Below are positions 8,878-16,859 of a stretch of DNA of 35,610 bases, in pieces. Under the pieces are notes generated by a model. The model searched no databases and was not told the DNA's origin. It was given only the letters and a program-made list of their open reading frames with translations. The DNA comes from Candidatus Omnitrophota bacterium (GTDB lineage Bacteria > Omnitrophota > Gorgyraeia > Gygaellales > Profunditerraquicolaceae), in contig JAOAET010000051.1 of assembly GCA_026416665.1 (NCBI GenBank), positions 203,800 through 239,409 of the forward strand. The letters run 5' to 3'. A program made the translations under genes and the position numbers. Within the stretch, counting starts at the first letter, position 1, and the number at the start of each line of letters is the position of its first letter.

Positions 8878-10209
8878 TTAAAGAATGGGCAAGTATTTAT
8901 TAATCTCATATTGTGTTACTTGGGCCTTATACTCATCCCATTCCACTTTTTTATTGCGAATAAAATAACCAAATAACTTTTCCCCTAAACACTGCTTAAC
9001 CAGTTGGCTTTTCTCAGTCAATTTTACAGCCTCAAGCAAATCATCAGGTAAAGACTGAATCCCTGCTTTTTTTCTTTCTTCTTCCGTCATGTCATAAATA
9101 TTATCGTTTGCTGGCTCAGGCAATTTATATTTATTAATAATACCTTCTAAACCTGCTGCCAGCATTACCGAAAAAGCCAGATATGGATTACATGCTGGAT
9201 CAGGAGAACGATATTCAATACGTGTGGCTTTTTCTTTCCCCGGTTTATACATCGGTACCCGAATAAGTGCCGAACGATTCATTTGTGCCCAACAGATATA
9301 TACAGGTGCCTCATAACCTGGAACAAGACGCTTATAGGAATTAACCCATTGACTAGTCACAGAAGTTATCTCTGCTGCGTGTCTCAATAGCCCTGCAGTG
9401 TATGCCTGTCCAATCTCTGAGAGATGATATTTATTATTTTTATCAAAAAAGGCGTTTTTGTCACCTCTAAAAAGAGACTGATGCACGTGCATACCTGAAC
9501 CATTAATTCCGTAAATGGGCTTCGGCATAAAAGTAGCATATACTCCGTGTTTTCGAGCTATCTCTTTTACCACCAGCCGATAAGTCATCACGTTATCTGC
9601 CATAGTCAACGCATCAGTATAACGCAGGTCAATCTCATGCTGACTGGGGGCAACCTCATGGTGGCTATATTCAACTTTTATACCCATTGCCTGCATAGTA
9701 AGGATGGTGTCTCGCCGTAAATCCTGAGCCACATCAAGAGGCACTTGGTCAAAATATCCTCCTTGGTCAAGTGGGACAGCAGAGGTAGAATCTTTAAAAT
9801 AAAAATACTCCAGTTCTGGTCCAACATAATAGGTAAAACCCATTTTCTTGGCGCGTTCTAAATTGCGTTTTAAAACATAACGCGGGTCTGCTTCAAACGG
9901 CTTTCCTGACGGTTCATATATATCACAAATCATGCGTGCCACAATACAATTATCGTCCGACCGCCACGGCAGGATAGTAAAAGTATCTGGATCAGGGCGT
10001 GCAATCATATCTGACTCTTCAATGCGCGCAAAACCTTCAATAGAAGACCCATCAAATCCCATACCTTCTTCTAGAGCACCTTCTAATTCGTCAGGTGTAA
10101 TGGCAAAACCTTTCAGGAACCCTAAAACATCTGTGAACATAAGGCGTATAAACTTGATGTTTTTATCTTTTACAAGCTTAAGTATCTGTTTTTTGGTAAA
10201 CTTTGCCAT
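8878..10209 (-). CDS. glnA: Glutamine synthetase, type I
   Basis: ATP-dependent synthesis of glutamine from glutamate and ammonia; the family forms dodecamers. The 443-residue protein has the beta-grasp domain, the loop G-F-D-G-S-S-I-E-G-F-A-R-I-E-E-S-D-M, G-P-E-L-E-Y-F, the H-H-E-V-A-P-S-Q-H-E metal and substrate residues, G-S-G-M-H-V-H-Q-S and N-R-S-A-L-I-R-V-P. Length and the early Arg in the E-G-F-A-R loop fit the GSI-alpha subtype, which is feedback-inhibited rather than adenylylated; this is a comparison from memory. I place the start at the ATG at 10209 with AAGGAG upstream, not at an in-frame TTG inside the preceding gene. It follows the aminotransferase by 16 bases. Confidence 0.96.
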   Translation of the reverse strand: MAKFTKKQILKLVKDKNIKFIRLMFTDVLGFLKGFAITPDELEGALEEGMGFDGSSIEGFARIEESDMIARPDPDTFTILPWRSDDNCIVARMICDIYEPSGKPFEADPRYVLKRNLERAKKMGFTYYVGPELEYFYFKDSTSAVPLDQGGYFDQVPLDVAQDLRRDTILTMQAMGIKVEYSHHEVAPSQHEIDLRYTDALTMADNVMTYRLVVKEIARKHGVYATFMPKPIYGINGSGMHVHQSLFRGDKNAFFDKNNKYHLSEIGQAYTAGLLRHAAEITSVTSQWVNSYKRLVPGYEAPVYICWAQMNRSALIRVPMYKPGKEKATRIEYRSPDPACNPYLAFSVMLAAGLEGIINKYKLPEPANDNIYDMTEEERKKAGIQSLPDDLLEAVKLTEKSQLVKQCLGEKLFGYFIRNKKVEWDEYKAQVTQYEINKYLPIL

Positions 10210-10225
10210 AGCAACTCCTTTGTGA

Positions 10226-11389
10226 TCAGGTCTTTGAGTGTCTTTTAACAAAACGTTCCATACGAGTAACTGCTTCCTTTAACTTATCAAAAGAAGAGGC
10301 ATAAGATATACGGATATAATCCGTTAATTCTTCTCCAAAAGCAGTACCTGGTACAACAGCAACTTTTTCTTCTTTCAGAAGTTTCTTGGAAAATTCCAAA
10401 CAATCTAAACCCGTAATCTTTATACTTGGAAAAGCATAAAAAGCCCCTTGAGGCAGATGGCAATCAAGACCAATACGGTTAAGTTCAGAGACAATAAATT
10501 CTCTTCTGCGACGATATTCACGTTTCATCTCTTCTACCGAACTACTACCACTGTGTAATGCCTCACAAGCAGCCATCTGACTGGTAATGGACACACACAT
10601 AATGGTATATTGGTGAATCTTGGTCATCGCGTGAATAATCTGCCCAGGCCCACAGGCATAACCCACGCGCCATCCAGTCATAGCATAACTTTTTGAAAAA
10701 CCATTAAGGTAAATAGTATATTTTTGCATACCTTTAATGGTGGCAAAAGGCGTGTGTGCAAAGTCATAAGTTAAGTCTCCATAGATTTCATCACTTAAAA
10801 CCAATATCTTGTGTTTTATAATAACCTCTGCCAGCTGTTCCAGTTCTTTTTTAGTATAGGAAACACCTGTAGGATTTGCAGGATAATTGAAAATTATTGC
10901 CTTGGTTTTCGCATCTAAATGGCGCTTAAGATTATCTGCGGTTAACTTAAACTTGTCTTTACGCGTATCTACATAAACTGGTATCCCACCCGCAAGTTCA
11001 GTCATTGGTCCATAAGAAACATAACTTGGTGACGGCACAATTATTTTGTCCGAAGGCTCAACAATAGCACGTAAAGCCAAATCCACTGCTTCACTTACTC
11101 CTACGGTAACCAGAATTTCATCTTCAGTAGAATAATTTAATCCATATTGTTTTTTCAGATATTGATGAATAGCCATCCGTAACTTCAAAAGCCCTTTGTT
11201 AGAGGTATAGGAAGTATAACCTTGCTCAAGTGAAGTTATTCCTGCTTCTCTTATCTGCCAAGGTGTAACAAAATCTGGTTCTCCCACTCCTAAAGAAATA
11301 ACATCCTTCATCCCTAAGACAAGGTCAAAAAACTGCCTTATCCCAGATGGCTTCATATTCAAAACTTTTTGGGCGATAAACTGCTTCAT
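10226..11389 (-). CDS. Class I/II pyridoxal-phosphate aminotransferase (aspartate/aromatic type)
   Basis: A fold-type I aminotransferase of 387 residues. The PLP lysine is K233 in F-S-K-S-Y-A-M-T-G-W-R-V-G-Y. Other landmarks are G-V-G-E-P-D-F near the N-terminus, N-Y-P-A-N-P-T-G and S-D-E-I-Y-G-D-L before the lysine, and the substrate-carboxylate arginine in Y-I-R-I-S-Y near the C-terminus. These are typical of AspC/aromatic aminotransferases that use 2-oxoglutarate/glutamate. I chose the ATG at 11389, preceded by AGGGTTAGAG, over a TTG 27 bases upstream. It lies between an AsnC-type regulator and glnA, which suggests a role in amino-group transfer, but the amino-acid substrate cannot be read from sequence. 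Confidence 0.92.
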   Translation of the reverse strand: MKQFIAQKVLNMKPSGIRQFFDLVLGMKDVISLGVGEPDFVTPWQIREAGITSLEQGYTSYTSNKGLLKLRMAIHQYLKKQYGLNYSTEDEILVTVGVSEAVDLALRAIVEPSDKIIVPSPSYVSYGPMTELAGGIPVYVDTRKDKFKLTADNLKRHLDAKTKAIIFNYPANPTGVSYTKKELEQLAEVIIKHKILVLSDEIYGDLTYDFAHTPFATIKGMQKYTIYLNGFSKSYAMTGWRVGYACGPGQIIHAMTKIHQYTIMCVSITSQMAACEALHSGSSSVEEMKREYRRRREFIVSELNRIGLDCHLPQGAFYAFPSIKITGLDCLEFSKKLLKEEKVAVVPGTAFGEELTDYIRISYASSFDKLKEAVTRMERFVKRHSKT

Positions 11390-11425
11390 CTCTAACCCTG
11401 GTAGATTAAACAACACAAAAAATAC

Positions 11426-11911
11426 TTAATAAGAAATCGCTATTCGCTTATCTTCCTGTCGCTGTTTAAGAATAACACCGTCTTCTTTATATTTTTTTAA
11501 CAAGAAATGCGTTACTACCCCTTTTACATTCTCCATAGGTGACAATTTCTCTGAAACAAAACGTGCTACTGAATGTAAATCCTTTCCTCTTACAAAAACT
11601 AAAAGATCATAAGTTCCTGAAACAAGATAACAGGCATATACCTCAGGAAAGGAATAAATCCTTTCGGCAATTTTATCAAAACCCACATCCTTCTGTGGAG
11701 TAAGATTTACCTCAATAATTGCTCTGACTTCCTCATCTTTATGTCGCACAAGTTCGCGGTTAATAACAGCCTTGTATTTTAAGATAATGCCCTCTTTCTC
11801 ATACTTATCAATTATTTTTTTTACCTCTTCGGGTTTCTTCCTAGTCATCTTGGCTATTTCTTGAGCAGACAATCGCGCATCTTTCTCTAAAATCTCTAGT
11901 ATGTCATCCAT
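11426..11911 (-). CDS. Lrp/AsnC family transcriptional regulator
   Basis: A 161-residue feast/famine regulator. An N-terminal winged helix-turn-helix (about 1-55; L-S-A-Q-E-I-A-K-M-T with recognition helix K-P-E-E-V-K-K-I-I) is followed by an alpha/beta RAM ligand-binding domain (about 62-145; V-Y-A-C-Y-L-V-S-G-T-Y-D-L-L-V-F-V and the E-K-L-S-P turn). Such proteins form octamers and respond to amino acids. The ATG at 11911 follows GGAGG at the right distance and is preferred to a TTG four codons upstream. The gene sits 36 bases ahead of the aminotransferase, so it may regulate that operon. The effector is unknown. Confidence 0.9.
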   Translation of the reverse strand: MDDILEILEKDARLSAQEIAKMTRKKPEEVKKIIDKYEKEGIILKYKAVINRELVRHKDEEVRAIIEVNLTPQKDVGFDKIAERIYSFPEVYACYLVSGTYDLLVFVRGKDLHSVARFVSEKLSPMENVKGVVTHFLLKKYKEDGVILKQRQEDKRIAISY

Positions 11912-11940
11912 TTCTTCCTCCAATGTTTACATCAAGTTTC

Positions 11941-12663
11941 TTAAGAAATCTTACATACCAACGGCCCTTGGCGTTTATGCTCAGAATTACGTAACATATT
12001 CTCTACTTTAGCAACCTGTCTCTTTGGTAGTATCTGTCTTTTATGCTTTTCAATACGCATTAAGATATCATCAATTTGGTCATAAGTTATACCCATTTCT
12101 TTTTCATCAGTCTGCCCAGCCCATAAACCTGCGGTTGGTGCTTTTTCAATAATAGTTTGGGGCAAACCAATTTCTTTTGCTAACTTTTTAACTTGGGTTT
12201 TATATAAATCTCCTATCGGTAATATATCGGAAGCACCATCTCCAAACTTAGTAAAGTATCCTGTCATTAACTCTGATTTATTGCTGGTTCCGCAGACAAG
12301 ATAATTAAGTTTTCTTGCGAAATAGTATAAAACAATCATCCGTAATCTTGGACGGATATTGGCTGTCGTTAACCGATCTGCCGACGGTAATATGGATACA
12401 AGATTATCATAAATATTGGTTAAATCAATTTCTTTTGTGCGTATTTTAAACTTTCGTGCCACCAAATATGCATCTTCTATGTCTGTCTTTGAACTGTGAC
12501 AAGGCATAATTAGCGCTAACACGCCTTCCCTGCCCAATGCCTCTTTGGCTAATACCGCAACGACTGAAGAATCTATTCCTCCACTTAAACCTAAGACTAC
12601 TCCTTTTGCCTTAGCCTGTTTTATGGTATTTCTTAACCACTGCACAATCTTTTTCTTTATCAT
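11941..12663 (-). CDS. nadE: NAD+ synthase, ammonia-dependent short form
   Basis: Final step of NAD synthesis: amidation of deamido-NAD with ATP. The 240-residue protein consists only of the N-type ATP pyrophosphatase domain. It has the PP-loop G-L-S-G-G-I-D-S-S-V-V (about 26-36), then C-G-T-S-N-K-S-E-L and G-Y-F-T-K-F-G-D-G-A-S-D-I-L-P-I, which bind NaAD and magnesium. There is no nitrilase-type glutaminase domain, so it should use free ammonia. The ATG at 12663 has no Shine-Dalgarno and lies 8 bases after a TATAAT, so the mRNA is probably leaderless. It leads the operon ending with glnA and GAF-ANTAR. Confidence 0.93.
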   Translation of the reverse strand: MIKKKIVQWLRNTIKQAKAKGVVLGLSGGIDSSVVAVLAKEALGREGVLALIMPCHSSKTDIEDAYLVARKFKIRTKEIDLTNIYDNLVSILPSADRLTTANIRPRLRMIVLYYFARKLNYLVCGTSNKSELMTGYFTKFGDGASDILPIGDLYKTQVKKLAKEIGLPQTIIEKAPTAGLWAGQTDEKEMGITYDQIDDILMRIEKHKRQILPKRQVAKVENMLRNSEHKRQGPLVCKIS

Positions 12664-12671
12664 AGATTAAA

Positions 12672-12699
12672 ATTATAGCACAGAAAAAAACTTCCACAA
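12672..12699 (-). promoter_or_regulatory. Predicted nadE operon promoter (extended -10)
   Basis: On the minus strand an extended -10, TGC followed by TATAAT (12677-12672), has a partial -35 TTGTGG (12699-12694) at a 16-base spacing. Transcription would start about two bases before the nadE ATG at 12663. The promoter lies between the phoU terminator and nadE, separating the nitrogen/NAD operon from the phosphate operon. Confidence 0.55.
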
Positions 12700-12700
12700 A

Positions 12701-12728
12701 GAAAAAGCACCTTAGAAACACTAAAGGT
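12701..12728 (-). terminator. Intrinsic terminator of the first pst-phoU operon
   Basis: The minus-strand RNA ACCUUUAG / UGUUU / CUAAGGU forms a seven-pair stem with one bulged U and a five-base loop, followed at once by GCUUUUUCUUU. It begins 4 bases after the phoU stop, as expected for the operon end. Confidence 0.65.
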
Positions 12729-12732
12729 TTGT

Positions 12733-13401
12733 TTACTTGAATGCCTCAGGGTGGTGTTTTACCACTTTTGCCTCTACCATGTAAATTACATCCTCAGCTA
12801 TGTTAGTGGCATGGTCGCAGATACGCTCTAAGTGGCGTGAAATTAACAGTAGTGGCACTGCTCGATCAGCAGTAGTAGGGTCTTTAGCAAGATAATCATA
12901 GACAAGTTCAGTATAGACATTGTTACGCAGGGTATCTGCCTGGGGTTCTCCTTCAAAAACCTGTTTAGCCAGCGACACATCTCTATTTACAAAAGCATCC
13001 AGGGCATTCTGAACCATTTTCTGTGCAATACTTGACAATTTTGGAATATCTACCAAGGGTTTTAATAAGGGTTTTGCGGATAACTCAATAACTCTCTGGG
13101 CAATATCTACTGCTAAATCCGCAATACGTTCAAGGTCAGAGTTTATTTTCATGGCAGTAGTAATGAAACGTACATCTTTGGCCATTGGTTGATATCGCGC
13201 AATCAAATCAATACATTTTTCATCAATAACATTCTCTAAGGCATCAATCTTCTTATCCTCGTCAATAACTGTCTGTGCCTGATTTTTATCCCGGTTCTTT
13301 AAGGCCTCAACAGACTTAAAGATTGCCTCTTCTGCCATAATGCCCATCTGTAAAATATCTTTATGTAGTTCCTTTAGTTCCTCGTCAAGATGGCGTTCCA
13401 T
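12733..13401 (-). CDS. phoU: Phosphate transport regulator PhoU (copy 1)
   Basis: A 222-residue all-helical PhoU with two three-helix repeats. Each repeat carries the conserved acidic/hydroxyl set: an E-D-x-x-I-D-x-L-E helix in the first half, D-L-E-R-I-A-D-L-A-V-D-I mid-protein, and H-L-E-R-I-C-D-H-A-T-N-I-A-E-D near the C-terminus. PhoU binds metal ions and restrains Pst transport and Pho signalling. The ATG is preceded by AGGAGG. It lies 141 bases after pstB and is the last gene before a terminator. It resembles the second PhoU at 30573-31250 closely along its length (both begin M-E-R-H-x-D-E-E-L). No PhoR/PhoB-type genes are in the window. Confidence 0.94.
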   Translation of the reverse strand: MERHLDEELKELHKDILQMGIMAEEAIFKSVEALKNRDKNQAQTVIDEDKKIDALENVIDEKCIDLIARYQPMAKDVRFITTAMKINSDLERIADLAVDIAQRVIELSAKPLLKPLVDIPKLSSIAQKMVQNALDAFVNRDVSLAKQVFEGEPQADTLRNNVYTELVYDYLAKDPTTADRAVPLLLISRHLERICDHATNIAEDVIYMVEAKVVKHHPEAFK

Positions 13402-13542
13402 TCTTCCTCCTTTTCTTTCTACTTTAAGGTAAGTATAAAAAACCGTCCCTAAGGTTTCCGTGTGAGTATATTACCTGAGTAAGTGAAAAAGTTTCTCATT
13501 TTTTCCTTTTGATATGTTGATACTTAAAAAGAATAAACAACT

Positions 13543-14298
13543 TTATCCATAACGCCCAGTTATGTATTCTTCCGTCCTTCTGTCTTTAGGGGCAGTAAAA
13601 ATAGAATGGGTATCCGCAAATTCAATCATCTCACCTAAAAGCATAAAACCAGTATCATCAGAGACACGAGCTGCCTGCTGCATATTATGAGTAACAATTA
13701 TGATGGTGTAATGCTTTTTCAATTCACGCATCAGTTCTTCAATACGTTGAGTTGCCTGTGGGTCAAGAGCAGAACAGGGTTCATCCATTAGAACCACATC
13801 CGATTTTACTGCAAGAAGACGCGCAATACAAAGCCGTTGCTTTTGTTCTAACGAAAGAGAAAGTGCAGAACGATGTAGTTTGTCTTTTAAGTCATCCCAC
13901 AGTAACACTTCTCTTAAACTATTCTCAACAATAGCATCCAAAGTATCTTTGGTATATTTCAAACCATGGATTTTAATTCCAAAAGCAATATTTTCATATA
14001 CAGATAAAGGAAAAGGATTAGGTCGTTGGAAAACCATACCAACTTTCTTACGTAAAGCAATAAGGTCAACATCCTGAGAAAGGATATTTTCTCCATCAAT
14101 AAATACTTGTCCGCTAGTTTTTACTCCTTCAATTAAATCATTCATACGGTTTAATACCCGAAGAAAAGTGGACTTCCCGCACCCCGAAGGGCCAATAATG
14201 GCGGTAATCTTTTTCTCGGCAAAAGTTGCACTTACGTTTTTAAGTGCCTGAAAATTACCGTACCAGAGATTTAGATTTTTTACTTGAATCTTATCCAA
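13543..14298 (-). CDS. pstB: Phosphate ABC transporter ATPase PstB-2, degenerate signature motif (LSLEQ)
   Basis: A 251-residue Pst ATPase. Walker A G36-P-S-G-C-G-K-S-T, Q-loop Gln91 (F-Q-R-P-N-P-F), Walker B with D172-E173, the S-A-L-D D-loop and H-loop His204 (V-T-H-N) are intact. The ABC signature is not: the expected L-S-G-G-Q reads L148-S-L-E-Q152, replacing both glycines. Its own nucleotide site is therefore normal, but what it contributes to a partner is not. It starts with TTG (14298-14296), overlaps the previous pstB by 8 bases, and has AGAGG inside that gene, so translation is coupled. No other start fits, because the ABC domain begins at residue 5. It probably forms an obligate heterodimer with its neighbour. 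Confidence 0.93.
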   Translation of the reverse strand: MDKIQVKNLNLWYGNFQALKNVSATFAEKKITAIIGPSGCGKSTFLRVLNRMNDLIEGVKTSGQVFIDGENILSQDVDLIALRKKVGMVFQRPNPFPLSVYENIAFGIKIHGLKYTKDTLDAIVENSLREVLLWDDLKDKLHRSALSLSLEQKQRLCIARLLAVKSDVVLMDEPCSALDPQATQRIEELMRELKKHYTIIIVTHNMQQAARVSDDTGFMLLGEMIEFADTHSIFTAPKDRRTEEYITGRYG

Positions 14299-15037
14299 AT
14301 TTGCCTCTAATGTATCCGTCTGTTCGTTTATCCTTAGGAGCAGTAAAAATCTTATCAGTTGTGTCTAGCTCTATTAATTCACCCGAAAGAAAAAATGCAG
14401 TTCTATCACCAACACGTGCTGCCTGCTTGACATTGTTGGTTACCAAGACAATGGTATAATTTTTCTTCAGATTAAGCATAGTCTCTTCCACTTTGGCCGT
14501 AGAAATAGGGTCTAACCCTGAACAAGGTTCATCAAACAAAATTACCTCTGGGTCTGTGGCTAAGGTTCTAGCAATACACAAACGTTGTTGCTGACCTCCA
14601 GACAATTTGAATGCGGAACTAAAAAGCCTGTCTTTTACCTCTTCCCAGATATAGGCCTGTTTAAGAGACCGCTCTACAATTTCATCCAAACGACTTTTTT
14701 GCCTTATACCGTGCATCCTGGGTCCATAGGCAACATTGTCATAAATGGATAAAGGTAATGGCAAAGGAAGAGCAAAGATAATTCCTACCTTTCTTCGTAA
14801 AACTTCAAGGTCAATAGTTTGAATCTCTCTACCATCTATTAACACCCTTCCACTCATCCGAAAATACGGTTCCAGTTCATTAAGCCGATTAAGCATTCGC
14901 AAAAAAGTTGTTTTTCCGCTATTGGCTGGACCAATAATACTTAGAATTTCGTTGTTATAGATGGAAAGATTAATATCCCTAAGGGCATGAATTTTGCCAA
15001 ACCATATGTTCAATTGCTCAATTTTAAACTTGTCCAT
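14291..15037 (-). CDS. pstB: Phosphate ABC transporter ATPase PstB-1, lacks Q-loop Gln and H-loop His
   Basis: A 248-residue Pst ATPase paralogue. It has a usable Walker A (G36-P-A-N-S-G-K-T-T), a perfect signature L145-S-G-G-Q149 and Walker B with D169-E170. Two catalytic switch residues are gone. The Q-loop region reads I-I-F-A89-L-P-L-P where PstB normally has F-Q-x-P-N-P, and the H-loop reads V-T-N201-N where V-T-H-N is expected. These are the opposite positions to those lost in the adjacent PstB-2. The frame is open throughout with no sign of decay. It follows pstA by 36 bases with no strong Shine-Dalgarno. Its own nucleotide site should bind but hydrolyse ATP poorly; this is inference from ABC transporter mechanism. 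Confidence 0.92.
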   Translation of the reverse strand: MDKFKIEQLNIWFGKIHALRDINLSIYNNEILSIIGPANSGKTTFLRMLNRLNELEPYFRMSGRVLIDGREIQTIDLEVLRRKVGIIFALPLPLPLSIYDNVAYGPRMHGIRQKSRLDEIVERSLKQAYIWEEVKDRLFSSAFKLSGGQQQRLCIARTLATDPEVILFDEPCSGLDPISTAKVEETMLNLKKNYTIVLVTNNVKQAARVGDRTAFFLSGELIELDTTDKIFTAPKDKRTDGYIRGKFG

Positions 15038-15073
15038 AGAAAAGATCTTTGTACTTCAGTAGTTAAATCGGAC

Positions 15074-15922
15074 CTACCACTTTTTCTGTTTTCTAAAACG
15101 ATAACGAATAACTATGGCTATTAGATTTACACAAAGCACCAAAGACAATAACACCAATGCAGTGCCATAGCGTATCTTTTCATCAACATTAGGCACCTGT
15201 GTAGAAATTACATATAGATGATAAGGTAAAGCCATGGCTTGATCAAAGATAGATTGGGGCAACTTGGGCAAATAAAAGGCGGCAACAGTAAAAAGAATTG
15301 GTGCAGTCTCTCCTGCTGCCCTACCAATACCTAAAATAACACCTGTAATAATACCTGGTATAGCATTGGGTAAAACGATATGGCGTATTGTCTGCCACTT
15401 ACTTGCACCGAGAGAAAGACTAACCTCACGAAAAGAATGCGGGACAGCTTCTAAGGCCTCACGTGAGGCAGTAATAATTATCGGAAGAATCATAATACCC
15501 AGTGTCAAAGAACCTGATAAAATAGAAGCACCAAATCTACACCAAACAACAAATAACGCCAACCCAAACAAACCATAGACAACAGAAGGTACGCCAGCTA
15601 GGTTAACAATTGCTAACTTAATAATGCGATTAAGCAACGTATCTTTGGCATATTCACTTAAATATATGGCTGCGGCTAAACCAATAGGCAAGGCACAAAC
15701 TACTGCCCCTGTAACTAAATACACAGTGCCTACAATGGCCGGGAATATTCCTCCTGCACGCATCCCTTGTCTTGGCACATCTGTTAAGAACTGCCAAGTC
15801 AGGGCAGGTAGTCCTTTTTTGATGATAAGAACAACTATCATTCCCACAGGAACGATAATAAACAGTGTGCATAGGAAAAGAAAGAAAAATGCTATCTTTT
15901 CTTTGAGCCGAACATTCATCAT
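15074..15922 (-). CDS. pstA: Phosphate ABC transporter permease PstA (copy 1)
   Basis: Inner-membrane permease of 282 residues with about six membrane helices. The cytoplasmic EAA loop that contacts the ATPase reads R-E-A-L-E-A-V-P-H-S-F-R-E-V and L-G-A-S-K-W-Q-T-I. The G-V-P-S-V-V-Y-G-L-F-G segment is typical of PstA. The ATG overlaps the pstC stop by 4 bases (ATGA), with AGGAAACC just upstream. It pairs with PstC to form the channel. Since PstA and PstC are themselves different, each PstB of the heterodimer could have a fixed partner. Confidence 0.95.
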   Translation of the reverse strand: MMNVRLKEKIAFFFLFLCTLFIIVPVGMIVVLIIKKGLPALTWQFLTDVPRQGMRAGGIFPAIVGTVYLVTGAVVCALPIGLAAAIYLSEYAKDTLLNRIIKLAIVNLAGVPSVVYGLFGLALFVVWCRFGASILSGSLTLGIMILPIIITASREALEAVPHSFREVSLSLGASKWQTIRHIVLPNAIPGIITGVILGIGRAAGETAPILFTVAAFYLPKLPQSIFDQAMALPYHLYVISTQVPNVDEKIRYGTALVLLSLVLCVNLIAIVIRYRFRKQKKW

Positions 15923-16803
15923 TTTGGTTTCCTGTGTAGAAATAAATCTGCGGTTACATTAATCACAAAACTTATAATAAAAAGAACTATTCCAATAGCA
16001 AATAAAGCAAAGTAATGCTCACTGCCTACAACTGTCTCCCCCATCTCTGCAGCAATAGTTGCGGTTAATGTGCGCACAGGTGCAAGAAAGGTCTGTGGAA
16101 TAACTGCAGAGTTACCGGTAATCATCATTACTGCCATTGTCTCACCGATTACCCGACCAATTCCTAACATCACCGCAGCCAATATGCCGCTTGAGGCAGC
16201 AGGAAGAAGCAGACGCCAAATGGTCTGCCAGTGTGTTGCTCCTAAAGCAAATGCCCCCTCTTTATAGGAACGCGGAACAGAATATAGAGCATCTTCGGCA
16301 ATAGAAACAATTGTTGGCATTGCCATAAAAGCAAGCATAATAGAACCTGAAAGCGCAGTTAAACCTGTAGGCAAATTAAAAACTTTCTTCACCCATGGAA
16401 CGAGAGTCACCATACCAATAAAACCCAATACCACACTAGGGATGGCTGCCAAAAGCTCAATACCTGCCTTAAGCACTTCTTTGACCTTTCCAGGAGCAAT
16501 CTCCGCAATATACACCGCACAAGCAACTCCAATAGGAACAGAAATAATCGCTGCACCGAAAGTTACTAATAGTGAACCTAAAATAAGTGGCAGAATACCC
16601 AACTCAGGTGGTTCTGAAATAGGATACCAACTCTTACCTAACAGAAAATTACTCACTTTTACAGTTTTAAATAGTGCAAGTCCTTCCTTAAGCAGGAAGA
16701 TAAAAATAAGCATAACAAAAAAAATAGAGGCCAACCCGCAAAGAAGAATCAACTTCTCAATGATAAATTCTTTTAATTTACGTAAGGTAATCTTTTTAGT
16801 CAT
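15919..16803 (-). CDS. pstC: Phosphate ABC transporter permease PstC (copy 1)
   Basis: Inner-membrane permease of 294 residues with about six membrane segments. Typical PstC features are L-L-G-x-x-W-Y-P in the first periplasmic loop, the A-A-I-P-S-V-V-L-G-F-I-G segment, and the EAA loop E-D-A-L-Y-S-V-P-R-S-Y-K-E-G with L-G-A-T-H-W-Q-T-I. The ATG at 16803 lies 56 bases after pstS, a longer gap than elsewhere in the operon, and has only a weak Shine-Dalgarno. Lower production than the binding protein is therefore likely. Confidence 0.95.
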   Translation of the reverse strand: MTKKITLRKLKEFIIEKLILLCGLASIFFVMLIFIFLLKEGLALFKTVKVSNFLLGKSWYPISEPPELGILPLILGSLLVTFGAAIISVPIGVACAVYIAEIAPGKVKEVLKAGIELLAAIPSVVLGFIGMVTLVPWVKKVFNLPTGLTALSGSIMLAFMAMPTIVSIAEDALYSVPRSYKEGAFALGATHWQTIWRLLLPAASSGILAAVMLGIGRVIGETMAVMMITGNSAVIPQTFLAPVRTLTATIAAEMGETVVGSEHYFALFAIGIVLFIISFVINVTADLFLHRKPK

Positions 16804-16859
16804 ATTACCAGAAATACTTTTTATCTAAAAAACTTGTAACAAATTTTACATTCTTAAGA

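Noticed and set aside
10210-10251. A 14-residue N-terminal extension of glutamine synthetase from an upstream TTG
   Set aside because: It lies within the end of the aminotransferase gene, and the ATG at 10209 has AAGGAG at proper spacing and matches the family start M-A-K-F-T.
13434-13459. A weak hairpin with T-run between pstB-2 and phoU (AAACC / GGTTT arms)
   Set aside because: The stem is only five pairs with two G-C pairs and an eight-base loop. It could attenuate slightly but cannot be called a terminator on this evidence.
13543-14298. Treating PstB-2 as a decaying pseudogene because of its broken signature
   Set aside because: The frame is full length, all other catalytic motifs are intact, and the lesion is complementary to that of its neighbour.
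16835-16850. TGTAA / TTACA inverted repeat between pstS and pstC of the first system
   Set aside because: Five A/T-rich pairs are expected by chance in this composition and it lacks the features of the stem-loop in the second system.
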